In this document: positions 28,973 to 37,343 of the stretch, piece by piece
Numbering within the stretch: position 1 is the stretch's first letter
Layout: each line of letters begins with the position of its first letter
NCBI GenBank assembly: GCA_035630295.1
Contig: DASQKY010000001.1
Span: forward strand, 1-64,000
Direction: 5' to 3'
DNA from: Acidimicrobiales bacterium
Lineage (GTDB): Bacteria > Actinomycetota > Acidimicrobiia > Acidimicrobiales > Iamiaceae
DNA: 64,000 bases
Notes under the pieces: model-generated
Databases searched by the model: none
The model's input: the letters and a program-made list of their open reading frames with translations, nothing else
What the model was told of the DNA's origin: nothing
Program-made: the position numbers and the translations under genes

Positions 28973-30252
28973 CCCCGGATGACGAAGCTGGACCGGTGGG
29001 TCGGGCGCCGGCCCGCCACCCGGAGGCCCGGGAGGGCCCGGTAGAGGGCGGGCAGGGCGATGCGCCCCTCCATGCGGGCCAGCGCCGCGCCCAGGCAGAA
29101 GTGGGCCCCGCCCCCGAAGGCCAGGTGCGGGTTGGGGGTGCGGGCCAGGTCCAGGCGCCGGGGATCGGGGAACACGTCGGGGTCGCGGTTGGCCGCCCCG
29201 GTGAGCAGGATGACGATGCTCCCGGCCGGGATGGTGCGGCCGGCCAGCTCCACGTCGACCAGGGCGTTGCGCTGGGTCATCTGCACCGGGGGCTCGTAGC
29301 GCAGCAGCTCGTCGACCGCGGTCTCGGCCAGCTCCGGGCGGTCCCGCAGGGCCTGGCGCTGGTCGGGGTGGCGGTCGAGCAGGGCCACGGCGTTGCCGAT
29401 GAGGTTGGCGGTGGTCTCGTGCCCGGCGATGAGCAGCAGGACGACGGTGGCCACCAGCTCGTCGTGGTCGAGCCGGTCCCCGTCGGCCTCGGCCTGGACC
29501 AGGGCCGAGAGCAGGTCGTCGCGAGGGGCGGCGCGCCGGGACCGGATCGGCTCGGCCAGGTGGTGGCGCAGGGCGGCCACCGCCCGGTCGGCCCGCCGCA
29601 GCTCGTCACCCGACGGCAGGGGGTCCAGGCCCACGGCCAGGTCCTGGCCGTGGGTGGCGATGAGCTCGTGGTCCTCGGGGGGCAGGCCGATGAGCTCGCA
29701 GATGACCCGGGCCGGGAGGGGGTAGGCCAGCTCGGCCATGAGGTCGAAGCGGCCCCGCCGGTGGCGCAGCGGGGCCAGCAGGTCGGCGGTGAGCTCGGCG
29801 ATGCGGCCCTCCAGCCGGGCCATCTGGCGGGGCGTGAAGGCCCGGCTCACCAGGCCCCGCAGGCGGGTGTGGTCGGGCGGGTCGCGGAACAGGAGCAGCC
29901 CCTCGCTCATGTCCAGGAAGGCCCCGGGCCCGACGGTGCTGGGGGCGGGCCGGTCGAGCAGGCGGCGCAGGGGGCCGATGCGCAGGAGCGCCGGGTCGAT
30001 GGCGCCGGGATCGACGCCCAGGCCGGGATGGCGGAGAGCGGCGCTCACCTCGGCGTGCCGGCTCAGGACCCAGAAGCCGAACGGGCTCCGGTGGATCGGG
30101 TCGCGCCGCTGCAACAAGCGGTAGGCCCGGTGGGGGTGGTCGCGGATGCGGGAGGAGCCCAGGAAGGCCATGAGGCCCGGCGTGACGAGCGCGGCCCGGA
30201 GGCGGGCCGCCCGTTGGGTCGGGGCCGCTTCCGACTTGAGATGCGATTCCAT
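28939..30252 (-). CDS. Cytochrome P450
   Basis: A soluble class I heme monooxygenase of 437 residues. The I-helix oxygen-binding motif is AGHETT (276-281), the ExxR pair is E315/R318 (ELLRYEPP), and the heme-binding loop is FGGGAHFCLGAALARME with ligand Cys386. The ordering and RDPDVFPDP match bacterial CYP families. The substrate is unknown, and no ferredoxin or reductase gene is adjacent. It is divergent from a TetR regulator, which probably controls it; only 20 bases separate the two start codons. Confidence 0.95.
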   Translation of the reverse strand: MESHLKSEAAPTQRAARLRAALVTPGLMAFLGSSRIRDHPHRAYRLLQRRDPIHRSPFGFWVLSRHAEVSAALRHPGLGVDPGAIDPALLRIGPLRRLLDRPAPSTVGPGAFLDMSEGLLLFRDPPDHTRLRGLVSRAFTPRQMARLEGRIAELTADLLAPLRHRRGRFDLMAELAYPLPARVICELIGLPPEDHELIATHGQDLAVGLDPLPSGDELRRADRAVAALRHHLAEPIRSRRAAPRDDLLSALVQAEADGDRLDHDELVATVVLLLIAGHETTANLIGNAVALLDRHPDQRQALRDRPELAETAVDELLRYEPPVQMTQRNALVDVELAGRTIPAGSIVILLTGAANRDPDVFPDPRRLDLARTPNPHLAFGGGAHFCLGAALARMEGRIALPALYRALPGLRVAGRRPTHRSSFVIRGYGALPVELAR

Positions 30253-30275
30253 ATCCAGATACAGTCGCGTATGTG
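30241..30275. promoter_or_regulatory. Divergent P450/TetR control region
   Basis: Only 20 bases (30253-30272) lie between the P450 start (30252) and the TetR start (30273). The stretch is distinctly AT-richer than its surroundings and contains GCGATTCCATATC and ATACAGTCGCGTAT, the latter with ATAC/GTAT arms and GCGA/TCGC arms around it. Promoters and operator must overlap one or both start regions. A TetR operator here is inference. Confidence 0.4.
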
Positions 30276-30941
30276 AAGGGACCCGTCAACCACGAGGGCG
30301 AGACGCCGGCCCGCCTGACCCGGGCCCAGGCCCAGGCCCGGACCCGGGCCGCCCTGCTGGAGGCGGCGGCCTCCCTGTTCGCCGAGCGGGGCTTCCACGG
30401 CACCTCCGTCGAGGAGGTGGTGGCCCGGGCCGGGTTCACCCGCGGCGCCTTCTACTCCAACTTCTCCGACAAGGCCGACCTGTTCCTGGCCGTCCTCGAC
30501 CACCGGACCAACGCCGATCGGGCCGCGCTGACCCCTCTCATCTCCACCGCCCCGTCCCTCGACGCCCTGGTCGGTCGCCTGGCCGCCCGCCCCCCCGACG
30601 ACGAGGGCCGCGACGCCGACCGCCAGTGGCAGCTGCTCCTGACCGAGTTCCGGCTCCACGCCCTGCGGGAACCCGACGTCCGGCCCCGCCTGGCGGCGTG
30701 GGAGCAGGCCCAGCGCTCGGCCTACCGCGCCGCGGTGGAGCACCTGTTCGCGGCCAGCGGCCTGGAACCCCCGGGAGATCCCGGCCTCATCGCCCTCATC
30801 ATCCAGACCCTGGTGGACGGGGTGGCCGTGCACCAGATGATCGAGGGCGACGCCCTGGGGCCCCACCCGTTCCTCGACACGCTCGACCTGTTGATCCGAG
30901 CCAGCACCGCCCTGGCCGCCTCCCTCGACCAGGAGCGCTGA
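30273..30941 (+). CDS. TetR/AcrR family transcriptional regulator
   Basis: A 222-residue repressor-type protein. The N-terminal HTH is clear: RAALLEAAASLFAERGFHGTSVEEVVARAGFTRGAFYSNFSDKADLFLAVL (residues 26-76). The C-terminal ligand-binding half (QLLLTEFRLHALREPDV, ALIIQTLVDGVAVHQMIEG) resembles TetR proteins near P450 and SDR genes. Start GTG 30273 is the only reasonable one, as the frame opens near the P450 start. It probably controls itself and the P450 gene. Confidence 0.9.
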   Translation: MKGPVNHEGETPARLTRAQAQARTRAALLEAAASLFAERGFHGTSVEEVVARAGFTRGAFYSNFSDKADLFLAVLDHRTNADRAALTPLISTAPSLDALVGRLAARPPDDEGRDADRQWQLLLTEFRLHALREPDVRPRLAAWEQAQRSAYRAAVEHLFAASGLEPPGDPGLIALIIQTLVDGVAVHQMIEGDALGPHPFLDTLDLLIRASTALAASLDQER

Positions 30942-30980
30942 TCGACAGGCCGGCCCGGCGCCGGGCCCCGCCGGGCTCGC

Positions 30981-31673
30981 TCAGGCGCCGACCAGGCGGA
31001 GGGCCTCGGCCGGGGTGGCGACGCCGTCGAAGGCCACCTCGCCGTCGCGCAGGGCCACCACCCGGTCGACCCGCTCCACGAACTCGGGGTCGTGGGTGGC
31101 CACCACCACCGCGGCCCCGTCGTGGTGGACCTCGGCCAGGAGCCCGAGCAGGGCGGCCCGGCCCGGCGCGTCGAGGCCCACGAAGGGCTCGTCCACCAGC
31201 AGCAGCGAGAACGGGCGGGCCAGGCCCAGGAGCAGGGACGCCTTCTGGCGCAGTCCGCGGCTGAACCGGCTGGGCAGGTCGTCGATCCGCTCGGCCAGGC
31301 CCAGGCGACCGGCCACGTCCTCGGCGTAGCCGTCGAAGCCGTCCCCGCCGAACAGGCGCGACACGTACTCCACGTGCTCGGCCACCGACAGGTCGTCGTA
31401 GAGCACCGGGTCGTCGGGCAGGTAGGACGTGGTGGCCCGGGCGTGGACGGAGCCCCCCTCCCAGCCCGCCACCTCGACCTCCCCCCCGTCGGCGTCGAGG
31501 AGGCCGGCCACGATCCGCAGCAGCGTGGACTTGCCCGACCCGTTGTGGCCGATGAGGGCCACTGCCTCCCCCGCCGCCACCTCCAGGTCCAGGGGCCCGA
31601 CGGCGGGCACGCCGCCGTAGGCCCGGTGCACGTCCTCGACCCGCAGGGCCGGGACCTCGTCAGGGCTGCTCAT
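30981..31673 (-). CDS. ABC transporter ATP-binding protein
   Basis: An ATPase subunit of 230 residues. Walker A is GHNGSGKST, Walker B LLLVDEPF, and the switch histidine is in VVVATHDPEF. The signature is FSRGLRQKASL rather than LSGGQ, as in ABC-2/exporter-type ATPases that pair with multi-helix permeases. Its start codon overlaps the permease's stop (ATGA), so both are co-expressed. The exported substrate is unknown. Confidence 0.93.
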   Translation of the reverse strand: MSSPDEVPALRVEDVHRAYGGVPAVGPLDLEVAAGEAVALIGHNGSGKSTLLRIVAGLLDADGGEVEVAGWEGGSVHARATTSYLPDDPVLYDDLSVAEHVEYVSRLFGGDGFDGYAEDVAGRLGLAERIDDLPSRFSRGLRQKASLLLGLARPFSLLLVDEPFVGLDAPGRAALLGLLAEVHHDGAAVVVATHDPEFVERVDRVVALRDGEVAFDGVATPAEALRLVGA

Positions 31674-33415
31674 CGTCGCTCGTCCTCCTCGTCATCACCG
31701 CTGTCGTCCTCGTCCTCGTCCTCGTCGCCGTCGTCGTCGCCTCGCGTCCCGGCTCCGCCCTGGCCGGCGGCATCCATGGCCTGCCGCCACCACTCGGCGA
31801 TGGCCTCCCGCTGGTGGACCCAGGCCACCACCAGGGCGGCCAGGCCGGCCACGGCCAGCCACAGGGCCGAGGCCATGCCGGCTGCCGGCCGGCCGGCGTC
31901 GAGGTCGGCCTCCACCACCAGGAGGGGCAGGGCCCCCAGGACGGCCAGCACCACCGGCCACACGGCGCGCAGCACCATGCGCAGGCCGGCCACCTCGGGG
32001 GCGATGAGGCCCAGCTCATCCCCCCCACTGGGGGCGCCGGCCACCACGTTGCCCAGGGCCCCGGCGCAGGCCGAGAGGGCGGTGGCCACGCCGGCGGCCA
32101 GGCCGACCAGGAGGGGCACCCGGCCCCCGCCGGGCAGGGCGGCCACCGCCCCGGCCAGCAGGCCCAGGAGGATCGACACCACCAGGGGCACGGCCAGGAG
32201 GCGGACGTACAGGGCGCCCTCCTCGACCGGGTAGCTCTGGCGTCGGCTGGGGTGGTCGACCTCCTCGGCCACGGGCTCCACCACGTCCAGGGCCCCCACC
32301 CACAGGGCCACACCGGCCAGGGCCACCAGGGGTGCCGTCCCCGACCACGCCCCCCGGAAGGCGGCGCCGGCCGCCACCGCCAGCAGCACCAGGCGCCCGA
32401 CCCGCACCGCCGGGAACCGCAGCACGCCGTTCCAGCCCCGGCGCCAGGCCGGGAACCGGGCCGGGCCCCGCCCCACCCGCAGCCACGGGCGGGCCCGGGG
32501 CCGGTCGGCGGCCAGCTGTCGGCGCAGGACCAGCACGGTGCGCACGTCCTGCAGGGTGGCGGCGAAGCGGATCTGCCCGACCAGGGCGGTCCGGCGCTCG
32601 GCGGCCTCGACCGAGAGGCCCCCGACGCCGGCCAGGCCGGCCACCACCAGGACGACGGCCACGGCCACCGCTCCCAGGGAGGCCACGTGCAGGTCCAGCG
32701 GGGCCAGGGCCAACCAGCCCACCGCCCGTCCCGGGGAAGCCGGGACGGGGGCGCCGCCCACCTCGACCCGGGCCACGTCCAACGCCGACCAGGCCAGCAG
32801 CACCGCGGCCACCCCGGAGGCCGCCGCCCGGGGGAGGCGCCGACCGCTGGTCACCAGGGCGGCGCCCAGGCTGAGGGCCACCAGGGTGACGCCGGCCACG
32901 GCGCCGGCGAGGATCCACGCCCCCACCGGCTCGGGCAGCCGGCGGTCGGCGAAGCGACCCACGGCCGCCCCGACCAGGAGGGCCACGAACAGCGCCGAGC
33001 GGACCTGGCGGAGGGCGGGCCCCCGCAGGGCCCGACCCCGATCGACGGGGGCCAGCAGGATGTGGCGGACGTCGCCGGGCTCGACGGCCAGGGGCCCGCC
33101 CCGGCTCCCGGACCGCAGGCCCACGGCCACGGCCAGAGCGGCCACCAGGCCGATCACCGCCGGGCCGTGGGCGGTGACGTCGCCCACCTGGCCCGCGGTC
33201 AGCGGCGTGTCGCCCACCGTGCCGGCGATGAGGGCCACGGCCACCAGCCCGACCAGGCCGGCCATGTACACGCGGTACAGGGCGTCGACCCAGTGGATCT
33301 CGGCCACGCGCCGCCGGCGGCGGGCTCGGCGCAGGTCGTCGAGGAGCCCGGGATCGACGGGGTAGGCGTCGACGGTCCCGTCCTCGGTGGAGGGGGCGAC
33401 GGCGTCGACGGGCAC
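31670..33415 (-). CDS. ABC exporter permease with acidic C-terminal tail
   Basis: A 581-residue membrane protein with at least ten hydrophobic segments in two groups (about residues 45-260 and 385-545), fitting the permease of the following ATPase. The last 25 residues are almost all Asp and Glu (DEDEDEDD, DDEEDE) and end at the ATPase start. Start GTG 33415 has TAGCGT (33429-33424) 8 bases upstream; the open frame further upstream runs into the epimerase gene and has no coding look. The family was not identified by name. Confidence 0.75.
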   Translation of the reverse strand: MPVDAVAPSTEDGTVDAYPVDPGLLDDLRRARRRRRVAEIHWVDALYRVYMAGLVGLVAVALIAGTVGDTPLTAGQVGDVTAHGPAVIGLVAALAVAVGLRSGSRGGPLAVEPGDVRHILLAPVDRGRALRGPALRQVRSALFVALLVGAAVGRFADRRLPEPVGAWILAGAVAGVTLVALSLGAALVTSGRRLPRAAASGVAAVLLAWSALDVARVEVGGAPVPASPGRAVGWLALAPLDLHVASLGAVAVAVVLVVAGLAGVGGLSVEAAERRTALVGQIRFAATLQDVRTVLVLRRQLAADRPRARPWLRVGRGPARFPAWRRGWNGVLRFPAVRVGRLVLLAVAAGAAFRGAWSGTAPLVALAGVALWVGALDVVEPVAEEVDHPSRRQSYPVEEGALYVRLLAVPLVVSILLGLLAGAVAALPGGGRVPLLVGLAAGVATALSACAGALGNVVAGAPSGGDELGLIAPEVAGLRMVLRAVWPVVLAVLGALPLLVVEADLDAGRPAAGMASALWLAVAGLAALVVAWVHQREAIAEWWRQAMDAAGQGGAGTRGDDDGDEDEDEDDSGDDEEDERR

Positions 33416-33497
33416 GTCGGCCGACGCTACGCCCGCCCTCGCCGCCGCTCCCAGCCGGACCGGGTGGCCGGCGACGGCCGCTCGACCCGGCGGGTGG

Positions 33498-33980
33498 TCA
33501 GAAGGAGGGGACGTCCTCGACCAGCTCGACCAGGGTGCCGTGCCGGTCCCGGACCCGGGCCACGACCGGGCCCCGGAGGCCGGGGCGGGGGAACGGGTCG
33601 AGGGCCTCGTGGCCCTGGGCCCGGAGGTGCGCCAGCGTGGCCGCGCAGTCGGCCACCCGGTAGCCCACGTGGTGCAGCCCCTCGCCGTGCTCGTCCAGCC
33701 AGGCGACCAGGGGGGAGTCGTCACGGTGGGGGGCCATGAGCCGGACCCAGCGTCCTCCCACCCGCAGCAGCGCCTCCTCCACCCCGTCCTCGGGATCCAC
33801 CTCCCGCTGCTCGACCAGCACGTCGTAGGCCTCGCGATAGGAGTCCAGGGCCGTGGCCAGGTCGCGCACGGCCACGCCCACGTGGTCGATCTCGGCCAGC
33901 ACCGGGCCCACCTCGCCGGCCTGGGTCGACTGGACCTCCTCGTCGCGCTCGTTGGGGTCGCGGGCGGCCAGTGGGCTCAT
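33498..33980 (-). CDS. mce: Methylmalonyl-/ethylmalonyl-CoA epimerase
   Basis: VOC-fold epimerase of 160 residues interconverting the (R)- and (S)-forms of methylmalonyl- or ethylmalonyl-CoA. Metal ligands fit EIDHVGVAV, GLHHVGYRV and TLVELVE, and LDEHGEGLHHVGYRV is the family hallmark. ATG 33980 is preceded by GGAGG. Near ccrA (34622) the enzyme would serve the ethylmalonyl-CoA route; it could equally serve propionyl-CoA use with the carboxylase at 18455. The N-terminal 25 residues are an extension. Confidence 0.88.
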   Translation of the reverse strand: MSPLAARDPNERDEEVQSTQAGEVGPVLAEIDHVGVAVRDLATALDSYREAYDVLVEQREVDPEDGVEEALLRVGGRWVRLMAPHRDDSPLVAWLDEHGEGLHHVGYRVADCAATLAHLRAQGHEALDPFPRPGLRGPVVARVRDRHGTLVELVEDVPSF

Positions 33981-34145
33981 CGGCACCTCCGTGCGGGTCG
34001 GTGCCCAACCTCGCACGCGCCGCCCCCGGGCGCCAGGTCGCGGGGCAGCCGGCCGCACCGCGGCGATGTCAGCTCACGTGGCGTCCGGGACGCATCGGGG
34101 TCGACGGCGGGTCGATGGTCGCCACCTGGCCTCGGACGTGAGCGG

Positions 34146-34574
34146 TCAGCGCCGGGGCGAGCGCCGGGACCGGGGCCCACCGCCGGCCGGCGCGCCCACC
34201 CCGATCCGGGTCCGGAACCGACCGGCCCCCTCCACCGTCACCCCGGGGGGGAGGCGGCCCACCAGGCCCCGGTCGGAAGTGACCACGGTCAGTTCCGGGG
34301 CGGTGCCGTAGCGGTCCTCGACCACCTCGACGATGAGGTCGTCGGCAGCATCACGCCCCGACCGGCGAGCGAAGTCCACCACCAGGTGGCCGCCCGCCAT
34401 CCCGGCCACCCGGGGCTCGGGCCGTCCGTCGAAGATCAGGGTCACCGCGTCGTCGAGGTCCCGGCACCACACGGCCACCGCCTGGGCCAGGCGCTCGGCC
34501 GCGGCCACCGGGTCGTTCCACCACCCGTCGGCTCCCGCCCCCATCACGTTGTTGCCGTCGACCACCCAGAGCAC
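34146..34574 (-). CDS. NYN/YacP-like PIN-fold nuclease domain protein
   Basis: A 142-residue protein resembling NYN (YacP-type) RNases. It has the acidic motif VVDGNNVMG at the start, AVTLIFDGRPEP, GRDAADDLIVEVVE, and LTVVTSDRGLVGRLPPGV, which place the Asp residues of the PIN active site. The C-terminal 30 residues are basic and Arg/Gly-rich, useful for RNA binding. Start GTG 34574 is used. It lies between the epimerase and ccrA on the same strand; a link to their metabolism is not evident. Confidence 0.78.
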   Translation of the reverse strand: MLWVVDGNNVMGAGADGWWNDPVAAAERLAQAVAVWCRDLDDAVTLIFDGRPEPRVAGMAGGHLVVDFARRSGRDAADDLIVEVVEDRYGTAPELTVVTSDRGLVGRLPPGVTVEGAGRFRTRIGVGAPAGGGPRSRRSPRR

Positions 34575-34621
34575 GGGCCCTCCCCCGACGGCCGGCCGGG
34601 GGCCGGCAGGCCGTTCGTGGC

Positions 34622-35962
34622 TCAGGCGCCGGCCCGGCGGAACAGGGTGATCTTGTCCTCGCCGACCTTCTGGCGGAGCTCGGGGTCGTCGATGCCCAGG
34701 CCCTCCTCGGGGGCCAGGCACAGCACCCCGGCTTTGCCCTCGATCTCGTTGCGGTGGACGGCCAGGGCCGCGTCGCCGGTCTGCTCCAGGGTGTACACCC
34801 GGGACAGCAGGGGCTGGATCTTGCCCTCGCAGATGAGCTGGTTGGCCGCCCACGCCTCCTTGTAGTTGGCGAAGTGGGAGCTGACGATGCTCTTCAACTT
34901 CATCCACAAGTGGCGGTTGTCGTACTCGATCATGTAGCCGCTGGTGGCCGCGCAGGTGACGATCTTGCCGCCCCGGGCCGCGGCGAACACCGAGGCCCCG
35001 AAGGTGGAGCGGCCCGGGTGCTCGAACACGGTGTCGACGTCGCGGCCGATGAGCGAGCGGATGTCCTTGCCCAACCGCCGCCACTCCCGCTCGTCCTGGG
35101 TGTGCTCGTCGGACCAGAACTTGTAGCCCGCCTCCTTGCGGTCGATGACGTGCTCGCAGCCCATGGCCCGCAGCAGCTCGGCCCGCTCCGGGGAGGACAC
35201 CACGCCCACCGGCGTGCCGCCGCCGTTGAGCACGTACTGCACGGCGTAGCCGCCGATGCCGCCGGTGGCGCCCCAGATGAGGACGGCCTGGCCCTGCTGG
35301 AGGTCGCCGGCGTGCTTGCTGACGATCATCCGGTACGAGGTGGAGTTGCACAGCGCGTTGCAGGCCGCCTCCTCCCAGGACAGATGGGCCGGCTTGGGCA
35401 TGAGCTGGTTGGCCTTGGCCACGGTGAGGTCGGCCAGGCCGCCGAAGTTGGTCTCGAAGCCCCAGATGCGCTGGTTGGCGGCCAGCATCGAGTCGTCGTG
35501 GGCCGAGGCGTCCTGGTCGTCGAGGTGGTTGCAGTGCAGGGTGACCTTGTCGCCCGGCTTCCAGTTGCGCACCGCCGAGCCGACCCGCACCACCACGCCC
35601 GAGGCGTCCGAGCCGACCACGTGGTACGGCAGGGCGTGGCGGGCGCCCCACACGCTCTCCTTGCCCAGGCGGTCGAGGAACCCGAAGGTGGGCAGGGGCT
35701 CGAAGATCGACGTCCACACCGTGTTGAAGTTGATGGCCGAGGCCATGACGGCCACGTACACCTCGTCGGGGGCCAGCTCCGGCGTGGCCACCTCGTCGAC
35801 GTGGAGGGACTTGCGGGGGTCCTTGTCGGCCGAGTCGACGCCCTCCCACATGGCCATCTCGTCCCGCTTCACGAAGGCGGCCCGGTACGACTCCGGGACG
35901 TCGAGGGCGGCGATGTCCTCACCGGAGGCACCGGCCTGGATGGCGTTCAGGATCTCCTTCAT
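34622..35962 (-). CDS. ccrA: Crotonyl-CoA carboxylase/reductase
   Basis: Reductive carboxylation of crotonyl-CoA to ethylmalonyl-CoA with NADPH and CO2, the key step of the ethylmalonyl-CoA pathway and of ethylmalonyl extender supply. The 446 residues belong to the MDR superfamily and match Ccr: FGFLDRLGKESVWGARHALPYHVVGSDASGVVV, KVTLHCNHLDDQD, LIWGATGGIGGYAVQY, DTVFEHPGRSTFGASVF and SHFANYKEAW. ATG 35962 has TAGGCT (35976-35971) 8 bases upstream. Thiolase (37344), hydroxybutyryl-CoA dehydrogenase (7536) and epimerase (33498) supply and use its products. Confidence 0.93.
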   Translation of the reverse strand: MKEILNAIQAGASGEDIAALDVPESYRAAFVKRDEMAMWEGVDSADKDPRKSLHVDEVATPELAPDEVYVAVMASAINFNTVWTSIFEPLPTFGFLDRLGKESVWGARHALPYHVVGSDASGVVVRVGSAVRNWKPGDKVTLHCNHLDDQDASAHDDSMLAANQRIWGFETNFGGLADLTVAKANQLMPKPAHLSWEEAACNALCNSTSYRMIVSKHAGDLQQGQAVLIWGATGGIGGYAVQYVLNGGGTPVGVVSSPERAELLRAMGCEHVIDRKEAGYKFWSDEHTQDEREWRRLGKDIRSLIGRDVDTVFEHPGRSTFGASVFAAARGGKIVTCAATSGYMIEYDNRHLWMKLKSIVSSHFANYKEAWAANQLICEGKIQPLLSRVYTLEQTGDAALAVHRNEIEGKAGVLCLAPEEGLGIDDPELRQKVGEDKITLFRRAGA

Positions 35963-36098
35963 GGGCGCGGAGCCTAGGCCGAGCCCCGACGGTGGCCCCA
36001 AGGGCGCCGGCCCACGGGCGGGTCCGGCCCGGGCCGGGTTCGACCGCCACCCGTTCCTCCGGGTCCGGGCCCCCATGGCAGCGCCGGCGGCCCGCCCC

Positions 36099-36104
36099 TA
36101 CCAT
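36099..36104 (+). promoter_or_regulatory. Candidate -10 box for the DivIVA gene
   Basis: TACCAT at 36099-36104 is the likely -10 for the DivIVA gene. It would give an unusually long leader of about 120 bases here, unlike the leaderless genes nearby. Confidence 0.35.
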
Positions 36105-36179
36105 GAGGCCCTGCCTTCGTGGCGGATACCTCAGCCCCTTTTCCTCACAACCCGGGCCGATGCCGCCGATGCGAGGGGT

Positions 36180-36193
36180 GTCACCACGGTGAC
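36180..36193 (+). promoter_or_regulatory. Palindrome in the DivIVA leader (operator candidate)
   Basis: GTCACC-AC-GGTGAC is a perfect palindrome 41 bases before the DivIVA start codon. It may be an operator or a hairpin in the leader mRNA. Confidence 0.35.
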
Positions 36194-36233
36194 GAGCCGC
36201 CCCGGAGGCGGACACCAGACACTTGGGAGAGAC

Positions 36234-37178
36234 ATGACCGGCAACGAGATCCGCCTCGGACCCGACGACCTCATCGGTCGCGAGTTCGCCATCGGGCTGC
36301 GGGGCTACGACCGCGACGAGGTCGATGCCTTCCTCGCCCAGGCCTCCGACGCCTGGCGGGCGTCCCTCTCGGCCGCCCCGCCGGCCGGCCTGTCCAGCTC
36401 GGCCATGGCTGCCCTGGCCGGCGCCGAGGCCCCGGCCCCGTCGACCGACCTGTTCGCCGCTCCCGCCCCCTCGGCCGGTTCCATCTCGGCCCCCGACCCC
36501 TTCGCCCCGCCGGTGGCCGCCGACCCGTTCGCAGCGCCGGTGGCCCCGCCGGCCGAGCCGGCCCCCTCCGCGTCCGACCCCTTCGCCCCGTCGGCCTCCG
36601 CGGCCTTCGAGCCGCCGTCGTACGAGCCCGCCGCCTTCGAGCCGACCTCGTTCGGGGCTCCGACCCACGAGCCGTCGGCCTTCGCCGCCGCCCCCGAGCC
36701 GGCCCCGGCCCCGGCCCCCGAGGCGGCCCCGGCCGAGGTCCAGGCCACCCGGGCCGAGACCGAGCGCGACCGCACCACGGCCTACGCCGAGCGAGCGGCG
36801 GCCGAGCTGGACCGGGCCGCAGCCCGGACCGAGCTGGCCAAGGCCCAGGAGGAGGCCCTCCACATCATCGACCAGGCCCAGCGCCGGGCCGAGGTGGTGC
36901 TCACCGGGGCCCGTGACAAGGCCCGGGCCGAGGCGGAGACCGTCCTGGAGGACGCCCGCTCCCGCCTCACCCCGCTGCTGGAGCAGGAGCGCGCCGTGCG
37001 CGCCCGCCTGGCCCGCCTGCGCAGCGAGCTCGACGCCATCGCCGGCGAGGGCATCGAAGCGCCGGCGCCGGTCTCCCTGCCCCCGGCCCAGCAGATCGTC
37101 ACCGCCACCGAGGACGATCCCGGCACCCCCGAGGCCCCGTTCCCGGTCGGCTTCGGATCGGTCACCGTCGACCACTAG
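36234..37178 (+). CDS. DivIVA/Wag31-like cell-pole protein with long Ala/Pro linker
   Basis: A 314-residue protein. Residues 10-45 hold the DivIVA N-terminal signature (IGREFAIGLRGYDRDEVDAFL), which binds curved membranes. A linker of about 110 residues repeats DPFA/DLFA units and Glu-Pro-x-Phe motifs (FEPPSYEPAAFEP). From about 165 to 270 an Ala/Glu/Arg coiled coil follows (TAYAERAAAELDRAAARTEL). ATG 36234 has GGGAGAG at good spacing. It probably organises polar growth or division. The linker is much longer than in Wag31. Confidence 0.8.
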   Translation: MTGNEIRLGPDDLIGREFAIGLRGYDRDEVDAFLAQASDAWRASLSAAPPAGLSSSAMAALAGAEAPAPSTDLFAAPAPSAGSISAPDPFAPPVAADPFAAPVAPPAEPAPSASDPFAPSASAAFEPPSYEPAAFEPTSFGAPTHEPSAFAAAPEPAPAPAPEAAPAEVQATRAETERDRTTAYAERAAAELDRAAARTELAKAQEEALHIIDQAQRRAEVVLTGARDKARAEAETVLEDARSRLTPLLEQERAVRARLARLRSELDAIAGEGIEAPAPVSLPPAQQIVTATEDDPGTPEAPFPVGFGSVTVDH

Positions 37179-37215
37179 GACCGGCCCCGGGCCCCGGCCC
37201 ACTCCCTCCCTCCCC

Positions 37216-37242
37216 CGAGCCCGGCCCGAGCGGCCGGGCTCG
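37216..37242 (+). terminator. Perfect 11-bp hairpin after the DivIVA gene
   Basis: CGAGCCCGGCC (37216-37226) pairs with GGCCGGGCTCG (37232-37242) over a 5-base loop, 38 bases after the stop. No T-run. Confidence 0.55.
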
Positions 37243-37343
37243 GTCGCGCCCGGCCTCCGGGAGCCTGGTCGCCATTGGGTGAAGGCTCCGGAGCGCTCCT
37301 AGGCTGGCGGGGTTCGCCATCGCCCTGACCCCGGGAGATCCTC

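Noticed and set aside
30981-33415. Idea that the acidic-tailed ABC pair is a lantibiotic immunity system
   Set aside because: No peptide precursor or modification gene is near and the permease has no recognisable family; left as generic exporter.
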